This document shows positions 16,041 to 24,228 of a stretch of 64,000 bases of DNA, in pieces. Position 1 is the first letter of the stretch; every line of letters starts with the position of its first letter. The stretch lies in contig BLLW01000007.1 of NCBI GenBank assembly GCA_011959285.1, positions 1 through 64,000 of the forward strand, in the 5' to 3' direction. Both the position numbers and the translations under genes were made by a program. The DNA is from Lachnospiraceae bacterium. GTDB taxonomy: Bacteria > Bacillota > Clostridia > Lachnospirales > Lachnospiraceae. The notes below the pieces were generated by a model that worked only from the letters and a program-made list of their open reading frames with translations, did no database searches and was not told where the DNA came from.

Positions 16041-18806
16041 TTAATATCCCATATAACTGATATTCATGTCAACATTTCCTTTGATTCCCGATACGCTTCC
16101 TTTAGAAGAATACTGCCACATGTCATACCGTGTCTTATTATAGGTAGGCGCTGCCGCATACTGTGCCAGCCAGATTTTGTATCCGGATAGGCTTGGCGCG
16201 TCCACATAGCTGTTCAGCCACGTTTTGTTTGCATAAATACCGGCTTTGTATCCGGAATTTTGGATGGTCTGGCAAAATGCCCTGCACACTGCCGTTCTGG
16301 TAGATGCATTGATACCATCTGCCCGTCCATTGCTGGGCTCTACATCAAGGAACACCGGATAACTGATATTATACCCCTTTATCAGCCCTAATACCATAGA
16401 AGCTTCCTCTACAGCCTCCACTTCATTCACCGCCTGGGTGAAGAAGTAAACGCCTACTTTCAGTCCGGCGCTTGAAGCCCCCTGTATATTGCTCCTGAAC
16501 ATAGGATCTTCAATCAGAGCTCCCGTGGTGGAACCTCGGTAACCGCACCTGATAATGACATAGGAGACGCCGCTGTTCTTTACAGCATTCCAGTCTATGT
16601 TCCCATTCCATTTAGAGACGTCTATCCCCATCTGACCAGAACCGGTATTGAGAGAGCCGTCACTGTTGAAATTGTATTTCGCTCCCTGAATGACCTGCTC
16701 CCCTGTAACTTTATTTCCATCTTTATCAAAGAAATAGGTTGCACCGTCAATCTCCTGCCATCCTGTATACCGATAGTCTCCTGTAGTCTTATTTACCCTG
16801 CGGTAAAATTCTTTCGCCGTATAGTAATCTGCATATTTCGCTTCCCTGAAATTTCCGTCCCCGTCTTTCACCCACAAAGTTTCACCGCTTGTCGTTTTTA
16901 AAGTGGTCGTTGTATCATTCTTTGGATCATTGGGTTTCGCGGTAGGTGAAGCAGTCGGCTGCGCAGTAGGTGTCGCTGTAGGCTGCGCCGTTGCCGTAGG
17001 TGCAGGCGTCGCCGTAGGTAAAGGCGTTGCGGCAGGCACCGGGGTTGCGGTAGGCAAAGGGGTCGCCGTCGGTACAGGCACCGCAGTTGGCGCCATGGTA
17101 GGCTGCGGTGTGGGCGGCGCAGTGGGTGCTTCCGTGGGCGCTGGCGCCAGTGTGGGCTCCGGTGTGGGCGGCAGGACAGGATCCGGTTCCTTTGTAGGTT
17201 CCGGCGTGGGATCGCCTGCCGGTTCCGGAGTCGGATCCGCATTTGCACCGCCGTCTCCCTCTATTCCAGGGTTTGTTTCATCCGGCGCCGTAAGAAGCCG
17301 GAATGATAAAGACGCCTGCTTTCCGGGGTCCGCAATCAGGCTCTTATCGACCTTCTCGTAACTGTCCTCTGAAGTTTCTGTTCCTTCTATCAAAGTCTTG
17401 GTAGACTCCACCCACTCCACGGTATCTGTGTTAGTAGATTCCACTACCGTTTCATTGACCTTGGTGTCCTCCACTGCTACGTTGACCTGGGCTTCTGTCT
17501 TCACTTCATCTGATACATCTACCTTCTTGTATTCAATGGTATCCCGCACCGTAATCGCCGTCACTTCATCCGAAATCTTATATGTATCATCTGTGGCAGG
17601 TCCTGTCATTTTAATCTGATACCTGCCAGGTTCTATATTTGTCTCGTATATAATTCCATCTTTATCATCATCCTTGAAAGTAAACGTTCCGCCGGACGGC
17701 TTTTCTACTTCCACTTCAAATGCAAGATCCGGAATCAATTTTCCTGTCTTTGAATTGATAAATTTGATTTTCAGATCCTTCTGGATAGAAGTCAGATTCA
17801 TGACGACCTCTATTTTCTCTCCCTCACTATCCGCAGGCTCCGCTTCCTCCGGTTCCTCCATGGATGCCGCCATAAGCTTTGCCGCCTGTGCATCTGAAAT
17901 CGCTACCAGCCCGCTCTGCCCAATCATGGTGATATCTTCCACTCCCGTTCCAATCTCAGCAAATGCTTCAATCTGTGTCTGGTCACTCTTCGCGCCAAAA
18001 TACATCATACCGGCAAATACTGCCAGCAGGAGGACTGCCGCACCGGTAAAGGCAATAATATGATCCACTGCAGACATATGGGTAATCTTATATATGATTT
18101 TTCTTACGCCTCCCTCAGAATCCTCCTCGTCATAGTCTTCTTCATCGTCATAGTCTTCTTCGTCGTCATAGTCTTCATCATCATCGTCGTCCTCGTAGTA
18201 GTCATCATCCTCATCTACTTCGCCATACTCATCCTCATAGTACCCATCATCCTCTTCTTCATCATACTGTTCCTCATCATCTTCATAGTATTCGTCATCA
18301 TCGTCGTCATACAGTTCTTCATCGTCCCCGTAATCTTCGTCGTCCTCCCCATCATATTGCTCCTCATCATCCGCATAATATGCATCGTCATCGTCTACAT
18401 AATACTCGTCATCGTCATACTGCTGGTCATCTTCGGCGTAATATTCATCATCCCCTTCATCATACTGCTCTTCTTCGTCTTCGTAATATTCGTCGTCGTC
18501 CTCCTCATACCGCTCGTCATCTTCGGCATAATATTCGTCATCGACTTCATCATATTGCTCTTCTTCGTCCTCATAGTAATCCGCATCGTCGTACTGGTCT
18601 TCTTCCTCGTAATATTCGTCATCGTCCTCCCCATACCAGTCTTCATCCTCTTCATAATACTCGCCATTGTCTATCTCATCATCTTCATAATATTCTTCAT
18701 CATCTATATCATCGTATTCATATTCGGTTTGGCATAATTTTCCTTTCTTATTTTCATGCTTTCTTGCCTTTGCAGACCCCTTTGCACGTCCAAAAAGCTT
18801 TCCCAT
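16041..18806 (-). CDS. Membrane-anchored GH25 lysozyme with acidic D/E/Y cytoplasmic tail
   Basis: A 921-residue multidomain protein. Residues 1-27 are basic. Residues 28-230 are almost only Asp, Glu and Tyr, with a roughly 30-residue repeat at 81-110 and 111-140. A membrane segment at 257-280 puts this tail inside the cell. Outside come a folded region (about 310-520, with a Cna-B-like stretch), a Pro/Thr/Ala linker rich in PTATP units, a cell-wall-binding-like repeat (WQEIDGATYFFDKDG) and a GH25 muramidase domain (726-921) with Asp729 and the catalytic pair DVE (821, 823). It should cut peptidoglycan between MurNAc and GlcNAc, perhaps where glycan is attached. The acidic tail is not part of known GH25 architecture. 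RBS GGAGG lies 10 bases upstream. Confidence 0.93.
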   Translation of the reverse strand: MGKLFGRAKGSAKARKHENKKGKLCQTEYEYDDIDDEEYYEDDEIDNGEYYEEDEDWYGEDDDEYYEEEDQYDDADYYEDEEEQYDEVDDEYYAEDDERYEEDDDEYYEDEEEQYDEGDDEYYAEDDQQYDDDEYYVDDDDAYYADDEEQYDGEDDEDYGDDEELYDDDDDEYYEDDEEQYDEEEDDGYYEDEYGEVDEDDDYYEDDDDDEDYDDEEDYDDEEDYDEEDSEGGVRKIIYKITHMSAVDHIIAFTGAAVLLLAVFAGMMYFGAKSDQTQIEAFAEIGTGVEDITMIGQSGLVAISDAQAAKLMAASMEEPEEAEPADSEGEKIEVVMNLTSIQKDLKIKFINSKTGKLIPDLAFEVEVEKPSGGTFTFKDDDKDGIIYETNIEPGRYQIKMTGPATDDTYKISDEVTAITVRDTIEYKKVDVSDEVKTEAQVNVAVEDTKVNETVVESTNTDTVEWVESTKTLIEGTETSEDSYEKVDKSLIADPGKQASLSFRLLTAPDETNPGIEGDGGANADPTPEPAGDPTPEPTKEPDPVLPPTPEPTLAPAPTEAPTAPPTPQPTMAPTAVPVPTATPLPTATPVPAATPLPTATPAPTATAQPTATPTAQPTASPTAKPNDPKNDTTTTLKTTSGETLWVKDGDGNFREAKYADYYTAKEFYRRVNKTTGDYRYTGWQEIDGATYFFDKDGNKVTGEQVIQGAKYNFNSDGSLNTGSGQMGIDVSKWNGNIDWNAVKNSGVSYVIIRCGYRGSTTGALIEDPMFRSNIQGASSAGLKVGVYFFTQAVNEVEAVEEASMVLGLIKGYNISYPVFLDVEPSNGRADGINASTRTAVCRAFCQTIQNSGYKAGIYANKTWLNSYVDAPSLSGYKIWLAQYAAAPTYNKTRYDMWQYSSKGSVSGIKGNVDMNISYMGY

Positions 18807-18874
18807 TTATGTTAACCCTCCGTATTAATAATTTCGTAATACTTCAACAGCATCATTTTTCTGCATCAGTTGAT

Positions 18875-18903
18875 ATTATAACATTTATCTACAATAAGTA
18901 CAA
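18875..18903 (-). promoter_or_regulatory. Promoter for the GH25 lysozyme gene
   Basis: On the minus strand TTGTAC (18898-18903), 17 bases, then TGT TATAAT (-10 at 18875-18880). The -35 is weak but the extended -10 is perfect. It lies about 70 bases before the start codon, in the divergent region shared with the zinc-ribbon gene. Confidence 0.55.
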
Positions 18904-19015
18904 TCTCTTTGTTGGTTCATTTGTTATAAAGGTTTAATATTTAGATTCTTTGTAGTTAACATAAATATTTATCGAATTCTGTCATTCAAATCTTCCAAAC
19001 ATTACCTATAAGTTA

Positions 19016-19043
19016 TTGACATTTTCCCGAAAACCTTTAAACT
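19016..19043 (+). promoter_or_regulatory. Promoter for the zinc-ribbon gene
   Basis: A perfect -35 TTGACA (19016-19021), a 16-base spacer, then TAAACT (19038-19043) as a weak -10. It lies about 48 bases before the ATG at 19091, so longer readings of the downstream gene starting at 19016 are unlikely. Confidence 0.45.
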
Positions 19044-19090
19044 GGGTTACAACATTACGAATATGCTTGTTTAAGAAAAGAGGAATTCTT

Positions 19091-19426
19091 ATGATGTACA
19101 TGCACTACTGCAAACCCTGCCATCGTATTTTCATGCTGAATGGGCACAAACTAATATGCCCTAAATGCACCAACCCTTTGGCAGAACTCCAGATTTCCTA
19201 TCTGGACTACGTTAACATGGACATGGAAGAGCGAGAAGCGTTCAAGAATGCCTGTGCAGACGAAACTCAACTGTGCAAACTGAAATCCAGCTATCGTATG
19301 TATAAATATAGCAAATGGTATAAGGAACTTCAGGCGCATAACAAGGATAACCTTCCTGTCACCACTTTACTGGCTACCATGGTCAACCAAAGTGCTGAGG
19401 GATGCAATGTACACCAAATGGATTAA
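19091..19426 (+). CDS. Small zinc-ribbon protein of unknown function
   Basis: A 111-residue soluble protein. Two cysteine pairs, CKPC near residue 7 and CPKC near 23, form a probable zinc ribbon at the N-terminus. The rest is helical and charged (MDMEEREAF, YKYSKWYKEL). I do not recognise the family. RBS AGAGGA precedes the ATG by about seven bases; a second ATG follows at once. It is transcribed away from the lysozyme gene and ends at a strong terminator, so it is a single-gene unit. A regulatory or adaptor role is possible but unsupported. Confidence 0.75.
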   Translation: MMYMHYCKPCHRIFMLNGHKLICPKCTNPLAELQISYLDYVNMDMEEREAFKNACADETQLCKLKSSYRMYKYSKWYKELQAHNKDNLPVTTLLATMVNQSAEGCNVHQMD

Positions 19427-19436
19427 TCAATTGAGT

Positions 19437-19461
19437 AAGGACCGGGATTCCCGGTCCTTTT
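19437..19461 (+). terminator. Intrinsic terminator
   Basis: An AAGGACCGGGA / TCCCGGTCCTT hairpin followed by TTTT, 10 bases after the zinc-ribbon stop codon. The GC-rich stem makes it strong. Confidence 0.8.
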
Positions 19462-19581
19462 GCATGGAAACTGTTACATATGTATATTAAATTTTTATGA
19501 ATATATAGATTTTTTTCCCAGATAATAGTAGAATGACAATAATTGTTTTGTGCATGAATCAGTAAATCAAAGGAGAACCTT

Positions 19582-20619
19582 ATGGAAAACGATAAAAAAA
19601 TCCCTTCAGAAAACGATTTAAATAATCAGCAAGAATCCCCTGCAAAGTCTGGCATTCATGTAAATCTTCATATCGTCCTGATTGCTGCCATTTTTCTCAT
19701 TGCAATCATATCTGCATACAGATTATATAAATGGAACAAGGGCGTACCTTTAGATACAGACACTTCGGATGTAGATACATCGCAATTCGATGTAGAACCC
19801 CTTGACATGATTCTTCCCATGGATTCCTCCCTTCTGGCAGGACGCGAAGATGACGGAGTCACCACCATTCTTTGTTTAGGAAACAATCCTTTTACCGATG
19901 ACAGGAGTGAAACCGGGCTTGCTTCCCTGATTACCGCTAAAACAGGCGCCGTCGTTTATGACTGTGCTTTCCCAAATTCCTCTGCTGCGTGCAAGTACCC
20001 CGTATATAATCCGGAGTATACCAGAGACCACTTTAATCTTTATTATGTAACAGAATGTTTCCGTAACAACGAATTTACCGCCATTGCATCTATTGCAAAC
20101 GATGAGCCTGACCCAATTTATGCCGAAACTGTCGAAGTCATGAAAACCGTTGACATGGATAAGGTGGATGTCGTCCTCATTATGTATGACAGCACCGACT
20201 ATAATCAGGGCACCCCCTCCGACAACCCGGACAATCCAAATGATGTCACCGCTTTCACCGGAGGATTACGTACCGCCATCAATAATATCAAAAACACCTG
20301 GCCGTATATCCGTGTTTTTGTGATGTCCCCTACCTATGCCCTATACATGGACGAGGACGGAAAACTTCATAATGGAACAACGACCGATATGGGAAATGGC
20401 ACCCTGAATCATTATGTGGTAAAAGAATCGGATGCTGCCATGGACTGCGGTGTTTCTTTTATTGATAATTATTTTGGAACCATCAATGAAGATAACTACA
20501 AAGAATACCTGTCTGACCATATGCATTACAATCAGGCAGGCAGGGAAAAACTGGCGGATCGCATTGCAGACATTATTAATAACCGTATGAGCACGGTAAA
20601 TTCTACTACCGCAGAATAA
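19582..20619 (+). CDS. Membrane-anchored degenerate SGNH-hydrolase-like protein
   Basis: A 345-residue protein with a cytoplasmic N-terminus, one membrane segment (about 28-45) and an extracellular SGNH-like fold. Block I reads ILCLGNNPFTD, where active family members have GDS, so the catalytic serine is replaced by Asn. The C-terminal block DHMHYNQAGREKLADRI keeps the Asp-x-x-His pattern. A binding or structural role, or an altered mechanism, is likelier than normal esterase activity. It has a good RBS (AAGGAG, six bases), lies alone on the plus strand between two terminators, and faces an SGNH gene on the other strand. It may modify or bind the same glycan. Confidence 0.8.
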   Translation: MENDKKIPSENDLNNQQESPAKSGIHVNLHIVLIAAIFLIAIISAYRLYKWNKGVPLDTDTSDVDTSQFDVEPLDMILPMDSSLLAGREDDGVTTILCLGNNPFTDDRSETGLASLITAKTGAVVYDCAFPNSSAACKYPVYNPEYTRDHFNLYYVTECFRNNEFTAIASIANDEPDPIYAETVEVMKTVDMDKVDVVLIMYDSTDYNQGTPSDNPDNPNDVTAFTGGLRTAINNIKNTWPYIRVFVMSPTYALYMDEDGKLHNGTTTDMGNGTLNHYVVKESDAAMDCGVSFIDNYFGTINEDNYKEYLSDHMHYNQAGREKLADRIADIINNRMSTVNSTTAE

Positions 20620-20631
20620 GCATTACATGAC

Positions 20632-20667
20632 AACAGGACCATATCGAGAACTTCATATGGTCCTGTT
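20632..20667. terminator. Bidirectional hairpin between convergent genes
   Basis: A perfect 13-bp inverted repeat (AACAGGACCATAT and its complement) with a 10-base loop, sitting between the stop codons of two convergent SGNH-type genes. T tracts are poor on both sides, but the position fits a shared terminator. Confidence 0.6.
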
Positions 20668-20672
20668 ATTCT

Positions 20673-21797
20673 CTACTTTCGTGACAGCAGTTCTTCATAG
20701 TCAAAATTTTCTACAATTTTACGCATATGCTGCAGATATTCGTCTATCCCCTTTCCTTCCTGCCCTTCCTTGACCACCAGGCAAGTCCCGTCCGCAAAAC
20801 ATTCCGCCATATATCGGTTATATCTAGGGTGATAATGGCTGTAATCCGCGTAATGATTCAAATCGCAGATAATTTCCTCCTGATCCGGGAAAAAATAAAC
20901 CTCCACATTTTCATAAGCATTCAGTCTATTTGCAATATACCTATATTCCTCCATAGTCGCTTCAAAATGATTTTCCTTTAGAACATCATTCCAAAATAAA
21001 ATACTATAAGGTGGAAAGAAAACCACGAAATCCGTCTCCGGATTTTCTTCTATATAAGGGCAGATATTTGCCTCAAGATTTGCCTCGGCTGCTTCCAAGT
21101 AAGCCTCCGGCGGTGTCTCATCCTTAATCTGTTCCGGAGACGTATAATTGTGAAGCACCCACTGCTCACTATAATATTCCTCCGTCCACCAACTGGCATA
21201 CACATTCGACAAATCCGTAGGATCCGGATCCGCCAGTGGGCGCAGAATATAATTCAGCACCACATCCTTATTGAGCACATAAGCAATATCATTGAAATAA
21301 TTATCATCGTACAAATACTCCGGAATCGGATACTTCGTCTCATCCACCCCTCCGGTATAAGTGATGACATCCACCCCTAAGAAAACCTTCTTAATCCTTT
21401 TTTCTCCCGTGTTGTTATCGCTCTTAAAGATAATTTCCATAATATTTGCCTGATCCTTAGGAAATGCGCCGCTATAGCTGAGTTTAATCGTGTCAAGGTC
21501 CATCAGTTCCTTAAACCAGTCCGTCTGGAAATTCACCGTCATGGAAGAACCTAAAATCACGCTGTCATACTCCATATGCGCCGCCATCCCCGGATTCTGT
21601 GATAACTGATTATCCACCAAATACGGAAACCCTTCTAATGGCGCATGATAATGAAAAAAGGGATCAACGTATACCACCAGCGCACATGTCAGAATACATG
21701 CAGCCGCTGCCATAACTAAGAAGCCTGTAACAGCAGCTTTGAAAGGATTCCTGCTTTTATTTTTCTTTTCATTTTGTTTTATTTGTTCAGTTCTCAT
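20673..21797 (-). CDS. SGNH/DltD-like O-acyltransferase partner protein
   Basis: A 374-residue protein with one N-terminal membrane segment (about 22-44) and an extracellular SGNH-like domain. ILGSSMT matches the GSS-type nucleophile block of DltD/AlgJ-like proteins, and YADYSHYHPRYN gives the C-terminal Asp/His block. Such proteins act with an MBOAT protein to move acyl groups onto surface polymers, and an MBOAT gene lies directly upstream. The start at 21797 has AAGGA seven bases before it; an earlier GTG has no RBS. It is the last gene of the long operon starting with CotH-A. The acyl group and target are unknown. Confidence 0.82.
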   Translation of the reverse strand: MRTEQIKQNEKKNKSRNPFKAAVTGFLVMAAAACILTCALVVYVDPFFHYHAPLEGFPYLVDNQLSQNPGMAAHMEYDSVILGSSMTVNFQTDWFKELMDLDTIKLSYSGAFPKDQANIMEIIFKSDNNTGEKRIKKVFLGVDVITYTGGVDETKYPIPEYLYDDNYFNDIAYVLNKDVVLNYILRPLADPDPTDLSNVYASWWTEEYYSEQWVLHNYTSPEQIKDETPPEAYLEAAEANLEANICPYIEENPETDFVVFFPPYSILFWNDVLKENHFEATMEEYRYIANRLNAYENVEVYFFPDQEEIICDLNHYADYSHYHPRYNRYMAECFADGTCLVVKEGQEGKGIDEYLQHMRKIVENFDYEELLSRK

Positions 21798-21852
21798 TTT
21801 TTCATCCTTATTTCCATTATCACATACGCCTTGCACCTTGATTTTTTAGAAA

Positions 21853-21943
21853 ACGTGACGGTATTGAGCAAAGCGGAGGTGCTTGCTGGGTACTTGGCTT
21901 AGGGGGCGCCCACAGGCAGGCAGCACCGCTTTGCCCGTTACGT
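21853..21943. repeat. Long GC-rich imperfect hairpin between MBOAT and SGNH genes
   Basis: Outer arms ACGTGACGG and CCGTTACGT, then GCAAAGC with GCTTTGC and GGTGCT with AGCACC, enclose a loop containing CTTAGGGGGCGCC. It lies inside an operon gap of about 150 bases with no T tract. It could be a small foldback repeat or an mRNA processing or attenuation structure. A related motif (CTTAGGGGCGC on the minus strand) occurs at about 95-111. Confidence 0.5.
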
Positions 21944-21949
21944 ACAGGA

Positions 21950-23404
21950 CTAAAAATTCACGTATAGGAATGAGCTGACCCCGGAAAGGGAAAGAATACT
22001 CCATACAAACAAGACTGCTATAAGCATTGTAGAGAATATCCCAGGCTTTACATGTTTAGCCATATCAAATGCATTTCTGCAGAAAAACACAAGGATGAGC
22101 ATAACCACCAAAATTACTGCCATGAGGATGTAATGAGCATATTGCCAACTATCTATGCCTGCTACTTTGATGATATACCAAAATTCGTCTAAATTAAAGC
22201 ATCCCGCCAAGTCCCAGTTGATTCTGCTAAAGCGGAAAGAACATATGGTTTTGATGAGTTCCAGCGCTTGCCCAACGGAAGGCGCACGGAAGAAAATCCA
22301 GGCAATGTTTACATATAAAAACGTGAAGAACACATGGGCAGCATGAAAAATCTTGTTTTTACCATAGTTCTGTTTTTCTTTGCCTGCATAGGAATCTTTC
22401 CATGCTCTGGTTACCACGTAGAGGATGCCATGCATAAGCCCCCAGATTATGAACTGCCAGCCGGCGCCGTGCCAGATGCCGCTTATAAAGAATACGATCA
22501 GGCAGTTGATGTAGGTTCTGTATTTTCCTTTTCGGTTCCCTCCAAGGGGAATATACAGGTATCTGGTGAAAAACCGGGTCAGTGTGATATGCCAGCCCTG
22601 CCAAAATTCCATGATATTGGAAGCTTTGTAGGGGGAATTGAAGTTGAGGGGCAGCTCGATGCCAAACATGCCGGCAATACCCATCGCCATATCGCAGTAC
22701 CCGCTGAAATCAAAATAAAGCTGAAGTGTGTAGGAAAGCATGACGATGACTGCGTCGGCAGAATTTAGCGCCCCAAGATTGGCATAGCCGAAATCCACTG
22801 CCCCTCCTAAGGTATCTGCCAACAATACTTTTTTGAATAAGCCTAGGGTGAACAGGTAAAGGCATCGGTAAATCCGTTCCCAGTCCACTTTTTTTTCTGC
22901 TTTTTCAAGCTGGGGCAGTATTTCATCGGGCAGGGCAATGGGGCCCTGCATCACCTTGGGGAAGAATCCCACATAAAGACCATAAGAAAGCGCCTTTACC
23001 TGCCCCAGATTTCCCCTATAGCCTTCCATCAGGAAGGCAATCTGGGTAAAGGTAAAGAAGCTGATTCCCAGAGGCACAAAGGCGCCTGTACCGATATATT
23101 TAAAGCAGGCAAGGACGGTAAGATTGAAGACAAGCCCTGCCGCAAGCGCTCTTTTTTTGTGCTGCGCTTTTTCCATCTGCCGGAAAAGTCCGTAATTGAC
23201 TGCCATACTGCTCACCAGGACCGGTATATATGCCGGTCGGTTCCATCCGTAGAACACAAAGGAGGCTGCCAGCAGGAAGGCATTCCCAACGCTGATGCGG
23301 CGCTGGTCATTCCAAGACCGTTTTCCCGCCTTTTTAAGAATAAAATATCCCAAAAGGGTGATGGGCAAAAATAAAAATAGAAAAACATACGAATTAAACA
23401 GCAT
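21950..23404 (-). CDS. MBOAT family O-acyltransferase
   Basis: A 484-residue polytopic membrane protein of the AlgI/DltB group. It has the N-terminal FNSYVFLFLFLPITLLGY, then FFPKVMQGPIALPDE (148-161), the conserved WHITL (His272), YIPLGGNRKG and the catalytic WHGAG (His312). It should pass an acyl group, usually acetyl, across the membrane to an SGNH partner, here the gene at 20673-21797. The start codon overlaps the stop of the preceding gene (TAATG), so the two are translationally coupled. The second MBOAT at 43465-44901 is distantly related, implying a different substrate. Confidence 0.94.
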   Translation of the reverse strand: MLFNSYVFLFLFLPITLLGYFILKKAGKRSWNDQRRISVGNAFLLAASFVFYGWNRPAYIPVLVSSMAVNYGLFRQMEKAQHKKRALAAGLVFNLTVLACFKYIGTGAFVPLGISFFTFTQIAFLMEGYRGNLGQVKALSYGLYVGFFPKVMQGPIALPDEILPQLEKAEKKVDWERIYRCLYLFTLGLFKKVLLADTLGGAVDFGYANLGALNSADAVIVMLSYTLQLYFDFSGYCDMAMGIAGMFGIELPLNFNSPYKASNIMEFWQGWHITLTRFFTRYLYIPLGGNRKGKYRTYINCLIVFFISGIWHGAGWQFIIWGLMHGILYVVTRAWKDSYAGKEKQNYGKNKIFHAAHVFFTFLYVNIAWIFFRAPSVGQALELIKTICSFRFSRINWDLAGCFNLDEFWYIIKVAGIDSWQYAHYILMAVILVVMLILVFFCRNAFDMAKHVKPGIFSTMLIAVLFVWSILSLSGVSSFLYVNF

Positions 23405-24210
23405 TATTCCTCATCCCCATAGTATTCCTGCCACTGCTGCTCCTGGGCTTTCGCCGTGACCGGATCTTCATACACGCGATATCCATCGATGACTTCCAAA
23501 AGTACCAGACCACAGTCCTTTGGATCTTCATTCGTCCGCTTGTTTTCTGCCATCACAATGTAACGGCAGTTCTCTGTCCTGGTCGCCTCAAGCAGTTCTT
23601 CCATGTCAACCACTTCCGGCTTTTCCATTGCCTCGTAAACCGCATTGTAATAATCCCACTGGTTCACCAGCATCTCCCTGCCGTAGGGCATATTGATGGA
23701 AGCATCATACTGCCTTACAAAATGAATCAAATCCGGGGGCATCACCGCCGATACCCTCTCCCCAGGCCGCTCAGGTCCTATCAGATCACAGATCCTGACC
23801 ACCGTATCTGGTATATGGTAAAGATTTTCTGCTCTGGATATATAAGGACTCTTATATACAAAACTTCCGCACAGCACAATGAGAACTGCGCAGACCGCCA
23901 ACCCAATCCGCCTGTGTGATGCAAAAAATCGGCAGGCGCCGTACACGAAAATGACCCCCATGGGAATCGTCCACAAGATACGGTAGTAAGTTTCCCCGTC
24001 CAGCCCTGCCGCCACAAATATCTTTCTGCTCACAGGAAAAAGGAAAAGCAAAATCGTAATAATCGGCGCATACACCAATAGTATCCGTATCTTTTTATCC
24101 CTTTCCGTAAGAAGAAGATAAATCCATGCAAACGCCGCAAGACCTAAGAGCAGCTTAAGTCCTGTATATAATTTAAAGATAACCACGCTTTCCATAAAGA
24201 TTCCAAACAT
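23404..24210 (-). CDS. Membrane protein, C-terminal half of a split DUF6077-like GT-C protein
   Basis: A 268-residue protein with four predicted membrane segments in the first 125 residues and a soluble extracellular tail. YYRILWTIPMGVIFVYG and the tail with PPDLIHFVRQY and NCRYIVMAENK look like the second half of a DUF6077/GT-C membrane protein, with the gene just upstream supplying the first half. It has its own RBS (AAGGAG, seven bases), so the split looks genuine rather than a sequencing frameshift. A role in extracytoplasmic glycosyl transfer is inferred from context only. Confidence 0.75.
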   Translation of the reverse strand: MFGIFMESVVIFKLYTGLKLLLGLAAFAWIYLLLTERDKKIRILLVYAPIITILLFLFPVSRKIFVAAGLDGETYYRILWTIPMGVIFVYGACRFFASHRRIGLAVCAVLIVLCGSFVYKSPYISRAENLYHIPDTVVRICDLIGPERPGERVSAVMPPDLIHFVRQYDASINMPYGREMLVNQWDYYNAVYEAMEKPEVVDMEELLEATRTENCRYIVMAENKRTNEDPKDCGLVLLEVIDGYRVYEDPVTAKAQEQQWQEYYGDEE

Positions 24211-24228
24211 AAAGCATCTCCTTCAAAA

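Noticed and set aside
16903-17361. A Gly/Val-rich plus-strand open frame
   Set aside because: It is the antisense reading of the Pro/Thr/Ala linker of the lysozyme, again a composition effect.
18060-18737. A 225-codon plus-strand open frame rich in Ile and Val, and others beside it
   Set aside because: It is the complement of the Asp/Glu/Tyr codon repeats of the lysozyme gene. Low-complexity composition explains the open frame; there is no RBS or family signature.
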